From assembly GCA_025531455.1 (NCBI GenBank), contig JAMYHL010000109.1, positions 37,794-101,793 on the forward strand: DNA of 64,000 nt. Direction: 5' to 3'. This document shows positions 1 to 12,300 of the stretch, in pieces; positions within the stretch are counted from its first letter, which is position 1; every line of letters starts with the position of its first letter. A program made the translations under genes and the position numbers. This DNA comes from Apiotrichum sp. Y4204. Lineage: Eukaryota; Basidiomycota; Tremellomycetes; Trichosporonales; Trichosporonaceae. A model generated the notes under the pieces. It did not search any database and was not told the origin of the DNA. It saw only the letters and a list, made by a program, of their open reading frames with translations.

Positions 1-130
1 CGCGCACAGACCATAGCAAAATGTGGAGGCGGAGGTGGTGGTTTCGCCAATGGTGAGAATCGACGCATGCATGGCATGGATGTCCGCGACGAGCTTGAGG
101 GCTCTAGGAGTTCACAGCTGATCTGGCGGA

Positions 131-262
131 TTTTACGGTCCGTAAAACGCTCCGTAAAACTCGCCATTTTACAGGCGTTTTACGTACAGTAAAACTAGTT
201 TTACTATGCGTAAAACGCGCGTAAAGCGGTCCCTTTTACTGTGCATTTTACGCACAGTAAAA
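131..262. repeat. Cluster of TTTTAC / GTAAAA inverted repeats, left block
   Basis: Dense direct and inverted copies of the hexamer TTTTAC and its complement GTAAAA. Positions 131-147 form an odd palindrome with 8-bp arms (TTTTACGG / CCGTAAAA) around one base. Positions 234-244 and 252-262 are perfect 11-bp inverted arms (TTTTACTGTGC / GCACAGTAAAA) separated by 7 bp that contain a further TTTTAC. More copies lie between, near 151-215. No coding potential is visible. The block stands next to the tRNA-like sequence at 290-355 and resembles a related block at 441-475. It could be a small repeat family or part of a non-autonomous element; I do not recognise it. Confidence 0.7.
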
Positions 263-289
263 TGTCCCAAAATTATGCTGGGTAAAAAA

Positions 290-355
290 CCAGCAGGAAT
301 CGAACCGAGGACGCCGGCAAGACCGCCGTCCATTAGTACAACTTCACCACCAGGT
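290..355 (-). ncRNA. Degenerate tRNA-like sequence with Pol III-type boxes
   Basis: Read on the minus strand, this stretch has a perfect B-box-like element (GGTTCGATTCC, 306 down to 296), an A-box-like TGGTGAAGTTG, and a run of six T just after its 3' end, as expected for RNA polymerase III termination. A strong hairpin (GGACG...CGTCC) sits where an anticodon arm would be. However, the T stem and acceptor stem do not pair properly in any register I tried, so this is not an intact tRNA. It is either a decayed tRNA gene, a tRNA-derived element such as a SINE head, or another Pol III RNA. Palindromic repeat blocks flank it on both sides. Confidence 0.35.
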
Positions 356-440
356 TTGTGATATAGTCTTGGGGGCGCCGTCGCCACATTCACTGCCCGC
401 GGCTCTTCCTGGCAGAGCGCTAGTTTAGCCGCTGTTTAAC

Positions 441-475
441 AGAGTTTTACTGGACGTTTTACGCACCGTAAAACT
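441..475. repeat. TTTTAC / GTAAAA inverted repeat, right block
   Basis: Two TTTTAC copies and one GTAAAA copy in 35 bp, arranged as an interrupted inverted repeat with the same hexamers as the block at 131-262. Together the two blocks bracket the tRNA-like sequence at 290-355. Confidence 0.6.
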
Positions 476-2185
476 CGACCGATCAGCTGTGAGGAGTTTA
501 GTCAAAATATCAACGCTCCGTTGTCGCTCCAACACTTTTGCTGTCTTTCCTGCCTTAATAATTCGATACCTTCGCAGCAGTCGGCGTGTCGGCCATCGCT
601 GGCGGTGTCCGTCGGTGGCATACCCACTGCCCAACTCAGCGATTGACGCCCAACGCCGTACGGCCCCCGCCGGCGCCCCGGCCAAGACAGCGGCGTGTTG
701 GTCCCTTGAGTAACTGGGAGCGATTCCTGTAAAAACTGCAACATCCGGGCCCTATCTTGGTCGTGAACAATCTCATCGAAGGCGGTCAGTCGCGTTGTCC
801 GGCCAGAGTGGTGTAAACATGTAACCATGTAACCATATCATCCCAGCGGTCTCGGCCATGAAACATGGCAATCCGTCCACACTGGTCGCCGATCGCTGAC
901 ACAAGCGATCATGACCAAGGGTATGGTGGAATGCTGGATCTGGTCATGGAAGAGATAAGCAGCTGGGAACTGGGGGAGGTGGCTCGGCCCCGGACTCCAT
1001 GTTTTTGTAGCGCACCTGCCTGTCGCTGGACGCTAGCTGGTCGGGCACGGAATTGATACGTAGTTGGACTGACTCCTGGGTGCAGTATCACTCGTCAGAG
1101 ACCATTACGTTTCTGTCAACGAGGTAGTTTTAAATGGCCGAGGCCGCAAGGCCAAGCCAGAGGCCGAGGCACGCATGATGATGTGCATGATGTGCCTGCT
1201 TCACAGGATCACAGGTTTGATTGTCGCAACTGTAGACCGCCGGCCATCCTGCTGTTCCCAACTGGGCTGTTTGAGATGGCCGAAGGGCTGGAAGCTGGAA
1301 TCTGTACCCGACTACCACAACCGTTGCTTCGTTACAAGCCACGGCTGCGGCCTATACTCCCTGTCATGACGAAACAGACCATGACGCGATTTGTGCTCTT
1401 TGCCCGCGAAGAGTGCGTCGGTCACTAACCTCGGGCCAGTAATAAATTAGTGTGGGATTCTTATGAGTGGATATTTCGCGACAGAGGCACCATTACAAGA
1501 CAATCTTGGGGCTGACCAGGGCCAAATCATGACGGGCAAGTTTAACTGAACCTTTTTTCGTTCTGTCGTTGCGCTGTACCGCTGTTGCTCTCAGCTCTCG
1601 GCACGCGACATTCACACGACTTTGACTCACCAAAGGTGCGCTATGGTGCAGCTAGGAGAAAAATGGGCGGCCTTTCCGATCACGTTGCCCAGGGCGGAAA
1701 TGCCGTGTAGCGAGAGGATAGCGAAAGAGTGACGTTTGATCGTTCGGCGCCCGAGACGGCCGCCACTACGGCTCCCGTGGAGCCGCAAGATGCGGGGCGT
1801 TCCCCCCGCGATCCACTCCCCGATGGCCAAGTGCGGCGCCCTGGAACGGACAGTTTGATCCTGAATAGACTACTGCCTAGACTGCCCAGATATGTGGGTT
1901 GGTCTGTTTGTGCTACAATGAGACGACCGTCGCGGTGTCGTCCTCATCGTCTTGGCGTTCGGTTGAACCCCCCCTCAGTGGCCAGTGGAGCTCTGCGCGA
2001 TGACAATATAATGCACAGCGACATGTGACCATCGACTTTTATCCCCACCCCACCTCCGCTCCTTATCCATCCACAACGTTGTGGTCGTGGCCACATTTTG
2101 TCACATTCCATCGCTCTTTTTTCCTGCTTCACCTTAACACACTTCAATCCCGGACCGAGACAGCCCACAGGCCTTATCGCCCACC
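476..2185. other. No gene seen; upstream region of the ABC transporter
   Basis: All open frames here are short, lack conserved motifs, and overlap on both strands. The last 150 bp before the ATG at 2186 are pyrimidine-rich, as expected for a fungal 5' leader. I could not identify a drug-response element with confidence. Confidence 0.5.
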
Positions 2186-5100
2186 ATGTCCTTGGTCGGC
2201 AACATCAGCACAAATGTTGACCGGACGACCCAGGCCGCTGGGTCGCCGCTGCAGCGTCGCATGAGTAACTTTGGGCGCGGGGGCGCCAACGTCGATGATG
2301 ATGCCGTCGAGGAGGTATTCACCCCCATGGAGCAGCGCCACGAGGAGATTGTCCAGCTGGCAAGGACAATGTCCCGCCATAGCATCTCCCGCCAGACATC
2401 CCGCTCCAGCGGCGGCTTCAACCCCCTCGCCCGTATCCGTTCCAACGCCTCGACTGTCGTCGACGGCCCCCGCAACCCCCTCGAGTACGAGGAGGGCTCC
2501 GACCTCGACCCGTACTCTGAAAACTTTAACATTCGCAAGTGGGCTAAAATCGCACTCAAGAACAGAGGCGATGAGCCGTCCCGCAAATCAGGTCTCTCTT
2601 GGAAGAACATGAGCGTGTTTGGCTATGGAAGTGATGCCGGTGAGTGACTAGCAGAATTCAGATTGCGGGATGAGAGCTGACACCTGGCGTGATCATCACA
2701 AACAATGCAAACAATCCAACTTTCTCATTCACTACTCCTGAACACTCTCCCCTGTCGTTTGGCGGCTCGCTCCTCCTGGCCAATGAATTGTAGACTACCA
2801 AAAGACGGTGGGCAACATTCCCTGGTACATGATCCAGTCCCTCCGTGACTTGATCATGGGCCGCAAACGCAAGGTCGACATTCTGAACAGCTTTGATGGT
2901 CTTCTCGAGGCCGGTGAGATGCTCGTCGTCCTGGGTCCCCCAGGCTCGGGCTGCACCACTCTCCTGAAAACTATCGCCGGCGAGATGAACGGTATCTACC
3001 TGGACGAGGGAGCAGAGATCAACTACCGCGGTAAGTTTGGAGAGATTCATTCCAGAGGAATCACTCGCATCGCGCTACGACGTCATGCGTAATGATGCCA
3101 TCAGAGGCAATAGCGCAATAGCGCCGTAGTGGATGCAGTCACGACAATGTGGCAGTCACTGACCATTCCAGGTATCTCTCCCAAGCAGATGCTCTCCCAG
3201 TTCCGTGGTGAGGCCATTTACACCGCCGAGGTCGATGTCCACTTCCCCAAGCTCGTGGTCGGCGACACTTTGTCGTTCGCCGCCCGTGCTCGTGCTCCCG
3301 CCAACCCTCCCGCTGGCATGACCCAGACCCAGTACGCAAACCACATGCGTGATGTCACCATGGCCATCTTTGGCATCTCGCACACCATCAACACGATGGT
3401 TGGTAACGACTTTATCCGTGGTGTCTCGGGTGGTGAGCGCAAGCGTGTCTCGATTGCCGAGGCGTCCCTTGCCGCCGCCCCGCTGCAATGCTGGGACAAC
3501 TCGACCCGTGGTCTCGATGCCGCCAACGCCATAGAGTTTGTCAAGAACCTGAAGCTCGGCACCGATTACTTTGACAACACTGCTGTCGTCGCCATCTACC
3601 AGGCGCCCCAGGCCGCTTACGACCTCTTCGACAAGGTCAGCGTTCTCTACGAGGGCGAGCAAATCTACTTTGGACGCTGCGACGAGGCCAAGGCGTTCTT
3701 CGTCAACATGGGTTTCTTCTGCCCCGAGCAGCAGACCACTCCAGACTTCCTCACCTCGCTCACTAGTGCCGCCGAGCGCACGCCTCGTGCCGGCTTTGAG
3801 GGCAAGGTTCCGCACACGCCCAAGCAGTTTGCGGAGCGCTGGCGCGCGTCGCCCCAGTACGCAGCCCTGCAGCAGCAGATTGCCGCGTACAACCAGCGCC
3901 ATCCTATCGGCGGCGAGGCCTACGACGAGTTCCTCTCGTCTCGTCGTCAGCAGCAGCACAAGCACACCCGCGTCAAGTCGCCCTACACCCTCTCGTACTG
4001 GGGACAGGTCAAGTTGTGCCTGCTGCGTGGTTTCCAGCGTCTCAAGGCGGATCCCTCGCTTACGATCACCCAGCTCTTCGGTAACTGTGTCATGGCTCTT
4101 ATCATCTCGTCCGTCTTCTACAATCTCCAGCCCGACACCAGTTCGTTCTTCAACCGCGGTGGTCTCCTCTTCTTCGCTATTCTCATGAACGCTTTCGGTT
4201 CGGCCCTCGAGATTCTGACTCTTTACGCCCAACGTCCCATTGTCGAAAAGCACGCACAGTACGCCTTCTACCACCCCTCGGCAGAAGCGTTCGCGTCAAT
4301 GCTCACCGACATGCCGTACAAGATCATCAACTCGATCTTCTTCAACCTGATCATTTACTTCATGACCAACCTTCGTCGCGAACCGGGACCGTTCTTCTTC
4401 TTCTACCTCGTCTCCTTCCTGTGTACCCTTGTCATGTCGATGTTGTTCCGCTCCATCGCGTCGCTTTCCAGGTCTCTGACACAGGCCCTGGCTCCTGCGG
4501 CTATCATCATCCTCGCACTCATCATCTACACCGGCTTTGCCCTCCCGATCACGTACATGCACGGCTGGAGCCGCTGGATCAACTACCTGGATCCCATTGC
4601 CTATGGCTTCGAGTCGCTCATGGTTAACGAGTTCCACGGCCGCCAATTTGCGTGTTCGAACATTGTCCCCCAAGGCCCCGGCTACCCTACCTCTGGCGAC
4701 GGTATTGCCTGCGCTGCGGTTGGATCCGTCCCCGGCCAGCCCTTCGTCGACGGCGACCGCTACCTTGAGCTTGCCTTCAAGTACTACCACTCGCACAAGT
4801 GGCGCAACGTCGGCATTCTCTTCGTCTTCATGTTCGGTCTCATGGTCATCTACCTCGTCGCCGCCGAGTTCATCTCTGCCAAGAAGTCCAAGGGTGAAGT
4901 CCTCATCTACCCCCGTGGCAAGATCCCCGCCGCTCTTCTCCGCCCCAACGACGAAGAGACTGCCACCGAGGTCAAGGACGGTGCTCTCTCCTCCAAACCT
5001 TCGAACCTAGACGCCGCCGACGGCCTTATCCAGCGCCAGACCGCCATCTTCTCCTGGAAGGACGTCTGCTATGACATCAAGATCAAGGGCCAGCCTCGCC

Positions 5101-7433
5101 GCATTCTCGACCATGTCGACGGCTGGGTGAAGCCCGGTACTCTCACTGCGCTTATGGGTGTGTCCGGTGCCGGTAAGACTACGCTCCTCGATGTCCTCGC
5201 CACACGTGTCACCATGGGCGTTGTCACTGGTGAAATGCTCGTCGACGGCCGCCCGCGTGATGTCTCGTTCCAGCGCAAGACCGGTTACGTCCAGCAGCAG
5301 GATCTCCACCTCGAGACTTCGACTGTGCGCGAGGCTCTCCGTTTCTCTGCCGTTCTCCGCCAGCCCAAGAAGGTCCCCCGTGCTGAGAAGTACGCCTATG
5401 TCGAGGACGTACTCAAGCTCCTCGAGATGGACAGCTATGCCGACGCGGTCGTCGGTGTCCCCGGTGAAGGTCTCAACGTCGAGCAGCGCAAGCGTCTTAC
5501 CATCGGTGTCGAGCTTGTCGCCAAGCCCGAGCTCCTGCTTTTCCTCGACGAGCCGACTTCGGGTCTCGACTCGCAGACCTCGTGGAACATTCTCCAGCTC
5601 CTCCAGAAGCTCACTGCCAACGGCCAGGCCATTCTCTGCACCATCCACCAGCCCTCCGCCATGCTCTTCGAACAGTTCGACCGTCTCCTCTTCCTTGCCA
5701 AGGGCGGTAAGACCGTCTACTACGGCGAGGTCGGCAACCAGTCTTCCATTCTCATCGACTACTTTGTTCGCAACGGTGCCCCCGAGTGCCCGCCAGGTGC
5801 CAACCCCGCCGAGTGGATGCTGTCCGCTATCGGTGCCGCTCCGGGATCCCACACCGATGTCGACTGGCACCAGGCCTGGCTCAACTCGCCCGAGCGGGTT
5901 GCCGTCCGTGAAGAGCTCTCCAGACTCAAGCACGAGCGCCGCGCTGTCGTTCCCAAGCAGGACAAGAGCAGCGACAAGGCCGCGTACGCCGAGTTTGCCG
6001 CGGGCTACGGCACGCAGTTCTTCGAGGTCCTCCGCCGTGTCTTCCAGCAGTACTGGCGCACTCCCTCCTACATCTGGTCAAAGCTCGCACTTGTCACCGC
6101 CGTCGGTCTCTTTGTTGGTTTCTCATTCTACCGCGCAGGCACGTCGCAGCAGGGTCTTCAGAACCAGCTGTTCTCCATCTTCATGATTTTCACCATCTTC
6201 GGCCAGCTTGTCCAGCAGATCATGCCCAACTTTGTCATCCAGCGCGCACTTTACGAGGTCAGGGAACGTCCCTCCAAGACATACTCTTGGAAGGTGTTCA
6301 TTCTCTCCAACATTATCGTCGAGATTCCCTGGCAGATGCTGGTCGGCACCATCCTCTACTTCGAGTTCTACTATCCCGTCGGATTCTACAAGAACGCCAC
6401 CCCGACTAACTCTGTGGCACTCCGCGGTGCGCTCATGTGGCTGCTCATCCAGATGTTCATGCTCTTCACCTCTACCTTCGCGACCATGATCGTTGCAGGT
6501 ATCGAACTCGCCGAGACGGCCGGCAACATTGCCAACCTCATGTTCTCGCTCTGTCTCGTGTTCTGTGGTGTCCTCGTGCCCCTCGACTCGCTCCCCGGCT
6601 TCTGGAAGTTTATGAACCGCGTCTCGCCATTCACCTACATGGTCGAGGGTATGCTCTCAACCGGTGTCGCCAACACCAACGTTGTCTGCTCGGCCACCGA
6701 GTACATCAGCTTCAACCCCCAGGGCGGCAGCTGTCAACAGTACATGGGCCCGTTCATCGAGGCCGTTGGTGGCTACCTCCGGAACCCGGACGCGACTAGC
6801 AGCTGCCAGTACTGCGCTTTGAGCGATACGAACCGCTTCCTGGCCATGTTCAACATTTACTTCAAGAACGCGTGGCGCGACTTTGGCCTGCTGTGGGTGT
6901 ACGTCATTTTCAACATTTTCGGCGCCATCTTCATTTACTGGCTTGCCCGTGTGCCGAAGAACAAGCGCGCAAAGGACGACGACGAGCAGCCTCTCCAGCG
7001 CACCACCACCGACGCGAGCGGCATCACGCGCGCCCTCACCTCCGACAAGGTCCCAGCCACCACCGGCGAGCACATCGACGAGAAGGCGGCGTACTCGAAG
7101 GACGCGCCGCTCTCAGCACACAACGGCAACGGTCACGGCCTTGCACACATGCAGAACCCGTCTACTGTTGCCACGGACAGCACGCGCGCACCGAGTCCCG
7201 AAGCCTACGCGGACGCAAAGGCATACCATGGCGTCGGACAACCTCAGGCCATCCCTCCCATGGAGCAGCCCCAGGCCATTCCCCACGCCGAGCAGCCCCA
7301 GCCTATTATTCCCCACGCCCAGACCCACACCACCCCCCAGACTAATCTCGACTCTCACTCGCAGGGACATGACGCCACCCAGCACATTGTCCCTCCGACA
7401 CATATCACCTACAAACATGATTCAGCTGTATGA
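2186..7433 (+). CDS. Full-size PDR-type ABC transporter (ABCG, multidrug efflux)
   Basis: Exons 2186-2639, 2794-3030 and 3172-7433 join in frame to 1650 residues. The architecture is (NBD-TMD)x2, as in Pdr5 and the cryptococcal azole pump Afr1. NBD1 has a PDR-type degenerate Walker [10 protein letters not shown] (about 199-207), signature VSGGERKR (about 315) and the atypical Walker B LQCWDN (about 335). NBD2 has Walker [10 protein letters not shown] (about 893), signature LNVEQRKR (about 998) and [11 protein letters not shown] (about 1019). The asymmetric sites are normal for this family. Each half ends in about six hydrophobic segments. The protein should sit in the plasma membrane and export lipophilic compounds; azole export is an inference from relatives. 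Odd: a cytosolic tail of about 155 residues after the last membrane segment, with QPQAIP/QPQPII-type repeats. The start agrees with a family-like N-terminus and a leader without upstream frames. Confidence 0.95.
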
Positions 7434-7725
7434 GCGCCTAGCTCGTCGGCCCGCAGCCCCTTCTCTTTCGAAAGAACGACCACATGTCGTGTAGACTAAA
7501 GTAGCGCTATCGCTAGATAATTGTGCAATGGATACTCTGCCTGATACTCTGCTTCAGATGCGATGAGACTCAATACCGAGGAATGTCGTTGTGCTCCCAA
7601 GTTTGGTATCCCATCCCGAGAGACGTGCTCGTTTCATATTACTGTAGTCCTACAACACTCACACATGCCAGACAACACCCACAGCCTACACCCAGCGTCC
7701 CCATCCCTGCTCAAGCGCACGGCAT
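7434..7725. other. 3' region of the ABC transporter; nothing else seen
   Basis: Short stretch following the transporter stop codon, without conserved coding frames. It probably holds the 3' UTR. Confidence 0.5.
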
Positions 7726-8049
7726 ATGACTTCGGTATTCGTCGTCCGCCCGACAACGGCCGGACCTACTGTATGCCCGCGATACAGCGGAAATCCCTCC
7801 CCCTGCTCGTCACCCTCACACGCACACCCGAGCACGTGCCCGCGCGGGCTGACGCTCATGAACGTGACGCTGCGCGACGCGATTACCGGCGTGTCATGCT
7901 GTCAGACAGTCAGTGCCGCCCTGCACCCCTCCCACCTCTACTGTTCCTGCGCCCGGCTGCACGACGCCTGCGCCGGTCGCGACTGGGAGCGCCTGGTCCT
8001 CGTTGTGCGCACCCTTCCCCACCTGTCGTCACTTCCGGATCGGAGATAA
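7726..8049 (+). CDS. Possible small protein of unknown function, 107 aa
   Basis: A single-exon frame starting at ATG 7726. Its second half (from about residue 41) has strongly GC-biased third codon positions, like the neighbouring real genes, and contains seven cysteines in a segment ending with an amphipathic stretch (DWERLVLVVRTLPHL). No signal peptide, membrane segment or known domain is visible. It stops 4 bp short of the unspliced stop of the minus-strand candidate at 7894-8581 and overlaps that gene's spliced 3' end, so at most one reading of the overlap may be real. I do not recognise it; expression data would decide. Confidence 0.3.
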   Translation: MTSVFVVRPTTAGPTVCPRYSGNPSPCSSPSHAHPSTCPRGLTLMNVTLRDAITGVSCCQTVSAALHPSHLYCSCARLHDACAGRDWERLVLVVRTLPHLSSLPDRR

Positions 8050-8581
8050 GCCCTCAGTCCTCCTCGCTTACCTCTGGGAGCGAGCGTGCGTGCGAACTGT
8101 CCGTCGCTGGCGACGCTGCCTCTGCTGGCCCGTCCAGGTCTGGCTCCTGGATCCGAATAACCCTCTGGCGGACAGTCTGCGCGCCATGTTCGGAGGTCTC
8201 GCGGGGATCCGCTCGGGGCTCGCATTCAGCCGGCGTAATCGACGTAAGCGGGACGTCATCGAACCGAAAGTCAGCCATGTGCGGCATAGGTTTTGGTGAG
8301 TTTGGGAGTTCGGCCGGGACGACCACAAGAGCAGGAGTGGCTGGCATCGGCTGCGTCGTAGGATGGATGTCGTCGCACGTCGCGCACACGATGCTGCCGC
8401 GATGCGCGTGCGGGAGGTCCTGGAACGGCGGGGTGGCCGTCGGGTCGAATGGGGGCGGCTCGATGAACGCGGACCCGCCGCTGCCCGGGCCCGCGGGCCA
8501 CGTCTGCGTCGGCCGCGTGCGCGTGAGCTTCACTGGTGTGGGCGACGGGGGAGGAGAGTGGCGTGAGAGGAGGTTGCCCAT
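7894..8581 (-). CDS. Hypothetical protein with N-myristoylation-like start (MGNLLSR)
   Basis: Begins at ATG 8581-8579 with MGNLLSR, which fits the Gly-2 ... Ser-6 pattern of N-myristoylated proteins. The rest is proline-rich and probably disordered, with a CATC pair in the middle. Unspliced, the frame stops at 8054 after 175 residues. A well-formed 49-nt intron (8071 down to 8023, GTAAGC...GACGACAG) would splice exon 8581-8072 in frame to exon 8022-7894 and give 212 residues; I prefer this model because donor, branch-like GTGAC and acceptor match other introns here. A longer in-frame ATG at 8770 exists but adds an unlikely Arg-rich leader. No family recognised. Confidence 0.4.
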
Positions 8582-9369
8582 TGCGATGAGAGAAGAAAGG
8601 AGGAAAAAAGGAGACGCTTTTGAGTGTTGTCTGTCGCCGCTGATATGTGATCGCGATTGCGATTTCACAGATGTGCCCGCCCAGGGCCCGACGTCATCGC
8701 CTGCCGTGGAATGCACATGTGAAGAATGGAACGGGCGGCGTACCCGCCGGCGGGAGTCACATCCATGCAAGATACCCGGAATCCCGTGCCGACAGGTTCG
8801 GTATTGGGCGGCCCAGCTCCAGTCGAGAGCGTCGTATCGATGTCATCCTGGGGCGCAGGGCGCATCGGTCAAATGTCAGTGCGAGTGAGTTGAGTTTGGA
8901 ACCATCTCCCATCAGTCCGTCAGTGATGTCCTCATGCTAGACAGGTTTCCGGCTGTGACTGTCGCAGTGTCCACACTCTTGCACGATGCAAGTAGTGGGT
9001 GATCTGTTCGCTGAGAACGAAGTGGTTGAAGATTGAAGAGAGAGCATGTCGAGCACTCCCTCACCCACTTGAAGCATTTGTTGAACACGAGAAGTCCACC
9101 CACCACAGTGAGCAGTGAGAGCGGGGGCAATTGTATCATGTCCTCCTGCCTACAGTCCGTATCTGTCCTTCTCAAAACTATGACGTGTCATATTATTGAG
9201 CACCACCCCGAGTCTGGCCCTGAGAGAGCACGACGCGCCGGCTTTTTGTGTCAACAAAACAACAAGAAAACACAAACAAACGAACGCATGGGTGCTCGCT
9301 CTCTCTCTCTCGTCCATCAATCAACTCTTATTCACCCAACAACGACAACGACAACGATATCCAGCCACG
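8582..9369. other. Divergent intergenic region upstream of SMC2
   Basis: Only short overlapping frames. The last 120 bp before the SMC2 ATG hold CT runs and CAACGACAACGACAACGA-like direct repeats, typical of a fungal leader. It probably carries the promoters of SMC2 (+) and the small minus-strand candidate. Confidence 0.45.
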
Positions 9370-12300
9370 ATGAGGATCGAAGAACTCATCCTGGACGGTA
9401 GGCAGCTTACACATAACATGGTGCTGACAGCAGGGTTCAAGTCGTATCCCGTCCGAACGACCATTTCCGGTATGTCCACATGATTGCCTGCGCGATGTCC
9501 CGAGTCTTTCCATTGCGCCGGATGCTGACGACAGGCTTCGATGAGTCGTTCAATGCTATCACAGGCTTGAACGGTAGTGGAAAGTCGAACATTCTCGACG
9601 CCATCTGCTTCGTTCTCGGCATCACCAACATGCAGTCCGTGAGTCAGGGTAGCAATGTTTCTTTTACCCAGTGAGCTCACAAGCAGGTCCGCGCGAACAA
9701 CCTTATGGATCTCATCTACAAGCGGTGCGTTGTTCTCCTCTCGGTCAGCCGCATCATTCTAACCTCCACAGTGGCCAGGCAGGCGTGACCAAAGCGTCTG
9801 TCACGATCGTATTCAACAACCAGGACCGCTCAAAGTCTCCCGTCGGCTTTGAGAACACACCGCAAATTACAGTCACCCGCCAAATCGCCGTCGGCAACGT
9901 GTCCAAGTACCTCCTGAACGGCCACAAGTCTACGCTGCAGACGATCCAGAATCTGTTCCAGAGCGTGCAGCTCAACATCAACAACCCCAACTTTCTCATC
10001 ATGCAGGGCAAGATCACCAAGGTGCTCAACATGAAGCCGGCCGAGATCCTTGGCATGGTGGAGGAGGCGGCGGGCACGCGCATGTTTGAGGAGCGCAAGG
10101 AAAAGGCGGTCAAAACTATGGCCAAGAAGGACAAGAAGGTGGAGGAAATCGAGAGTGTGAGTAGCTGGGGATTACGCGATAAGAGCCACTTCTGACCTCA
10201 GCTTTTACGCGAGGAGATCGACCCCAAGCTGGAGAAGCTCCGTGCCGAAAAGCGCTCTTACCTCGAGTACCAGAAGGCGACGTCGGAGCTCGAGCGCCTT
10301 ACCCGCCTTGTTAAGGCGTACGAGTGGAAGCTCGTGTGCGAGAAGCTCGAGAAGGCCGGCGGTACGCTGCAGCAGAAGCGGAGGGAGATCGACTCCGCCA
10401 AGGAGGACATCGCGCGTGGTGGCAAGGAGTGCGAGGGCATGGAAAAGGAGCTCGCCGAGATTGAGGCCCGTCGCGCGAAGGAGTTGGCTAAAGGCGGCAA
10501 AGTTCAGCATCTCACTGAGGCGGTCAACGAACTTGAGCGTGAGCTTGTCAAGGTCAAGACCCAGCTCGAGATCAAGGAGAGCACCGTCGCCGATGACGCC
10601 AAGCGTGTCGAGGCTGCGAAGAAGGGCGTCAAAGATGTGAGTGAGGATGAAGAAACTTTGCTAACGACAGGCGGAGGAGGCACTGAAGAACAAGCGCGAG
10701 GGATCGGTGGCTGAGGCTGAGGCATTCGCCGAGCTCAAAGCTGCTTATGATGCCGGCGCGGCCGAGCTGGCACGCACGGAAGAGCTGCTCCAGACTCTGC
10801 TCACTGGTGTATCGTCGAACAACGATGACGAGGGCGCCGCTGGTGGTTACATGGGTGCTCTTGCCGAGGCAAAGGCGCGTCAGGCAGCGGCTGGAACTGA
10901 GGCTGAACAGGCCAAGGTTAAGATGGGCCATGCTGAGCGCGAGCTCAAGGATAAGGAGCCTCGTGCCAAAAAGGCGGAGAAGGAAGGCGAGGGGCTTCTC
11001 AAAGAGCTCGCTGCCAAGCGTGCTGAGGTCGACGCTCTCCGAGGTCGCGTCGAGGCTGCTGGCTGGGATGAGGACAAGGAGCGCAACCTTCTCGAGCGCC
11101 AGGCTGAGCACAGCCAGAAGATCGCCCAGCTATCCGAGAAGCGTGACACACTCAAGTCGCGACTGGCGGCTATCGACTTTACCTACTCCGACCCGACTCC
11201 CAACTTTGACCGCAACAAGGTCAAGGGTCTCGTGGCGACGCTGGTCGATCTCGACAAGGAAAACTACAACAAATCGACCGCTCTCGAGATTTGCGCCGGT
11301 GGCAAACTCTACAATGTTGTGGTCGAGGACGAGAAGGTCGGCTCCGCGCTCCTTGACAAGGGCAAGCTCCGGAAGCGCGTGACACTCATCCCCTTGAACA
11401 AGATCAATGCGTTCCGCATGAGCGCCGAAAAGATTGCCGCGGCGCAGAAGGTTGCGCCAGGCAAGGTGAATCTTGCGCTCGACCTTGTGGGCTACGACGA
11501 GGAAGTGTCCGCCGCAATGGCGTACGTTTTCGGCGACGTCTTCATCTGCAAGGACAAGGAAGCCGCGCAAGCCGTCACGTTCAACCGCGCCATTGGAGTG
11601 CGCTCCGTGACCCTCGACGGCGACGTATACGACCCCTCTGGCACGCTCTCGGGCGGTGCGGCACCAAGCTCGTCTGGCCTCCTTGTCAAGGTTCAGGAGC
11701 TGCGGGCGGTCGAGCGCCAGATGGCCGAGCACAAGCATCAGCTCGACGAGGTTTCCCAGGAGCTCAACAGTGCGAAGAAGGTCATTGACAAGTGGCGCAA
11801 GGAGCGCCGCGAGATGGATCTCAAGTCGCACGAGGTCAAGCTCCTCGAGGAGCAGGTCAGCAGCAGTAATGCGACAAAGGTGAGATGAGACGAGTCGAGG
11901 ATCTCGCTGACAACAGATCATTGGCGAAGTCGAAGCAGCGCGCAAGACGCTCACCGAGCTCAAGAAGGTGATTGACGGCGCCAAGGAGAAGCAGAAGGCC
12001 GCGGCCGCCGACGTCAAGCGCCTCGAGAGGGAGATGGACGACTTCAAGAACAACAAGGACTCCAAGCTCAAGGAGATCAAGGCCGACATTGCCGCCAAGA
12101 AGAAGGAGCTTGGGAAGAAGACCGCGCAGGTCAAGACACGGCAGAAGGAGGTTCAGACCGCTGAGCTCGAAATCCAGCAGCTCGAGGCGGACATCGAAGC
12201 CGCCAAGGCCGATGTTGAGGAGGCCATTGCTGCGCACAGCAAGTCGGAGGCTGAGCGCGGCGCGCTTGCGGCCAAGCTCAAGGATCACCAGGATAGCCAT

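Noticed and set aside
3156..4274. Minus-strand frame opposite the ABC transporter, 372 codons
   Set aside because: Composition is the reverse of NBD1 coding sequence; no motifs.
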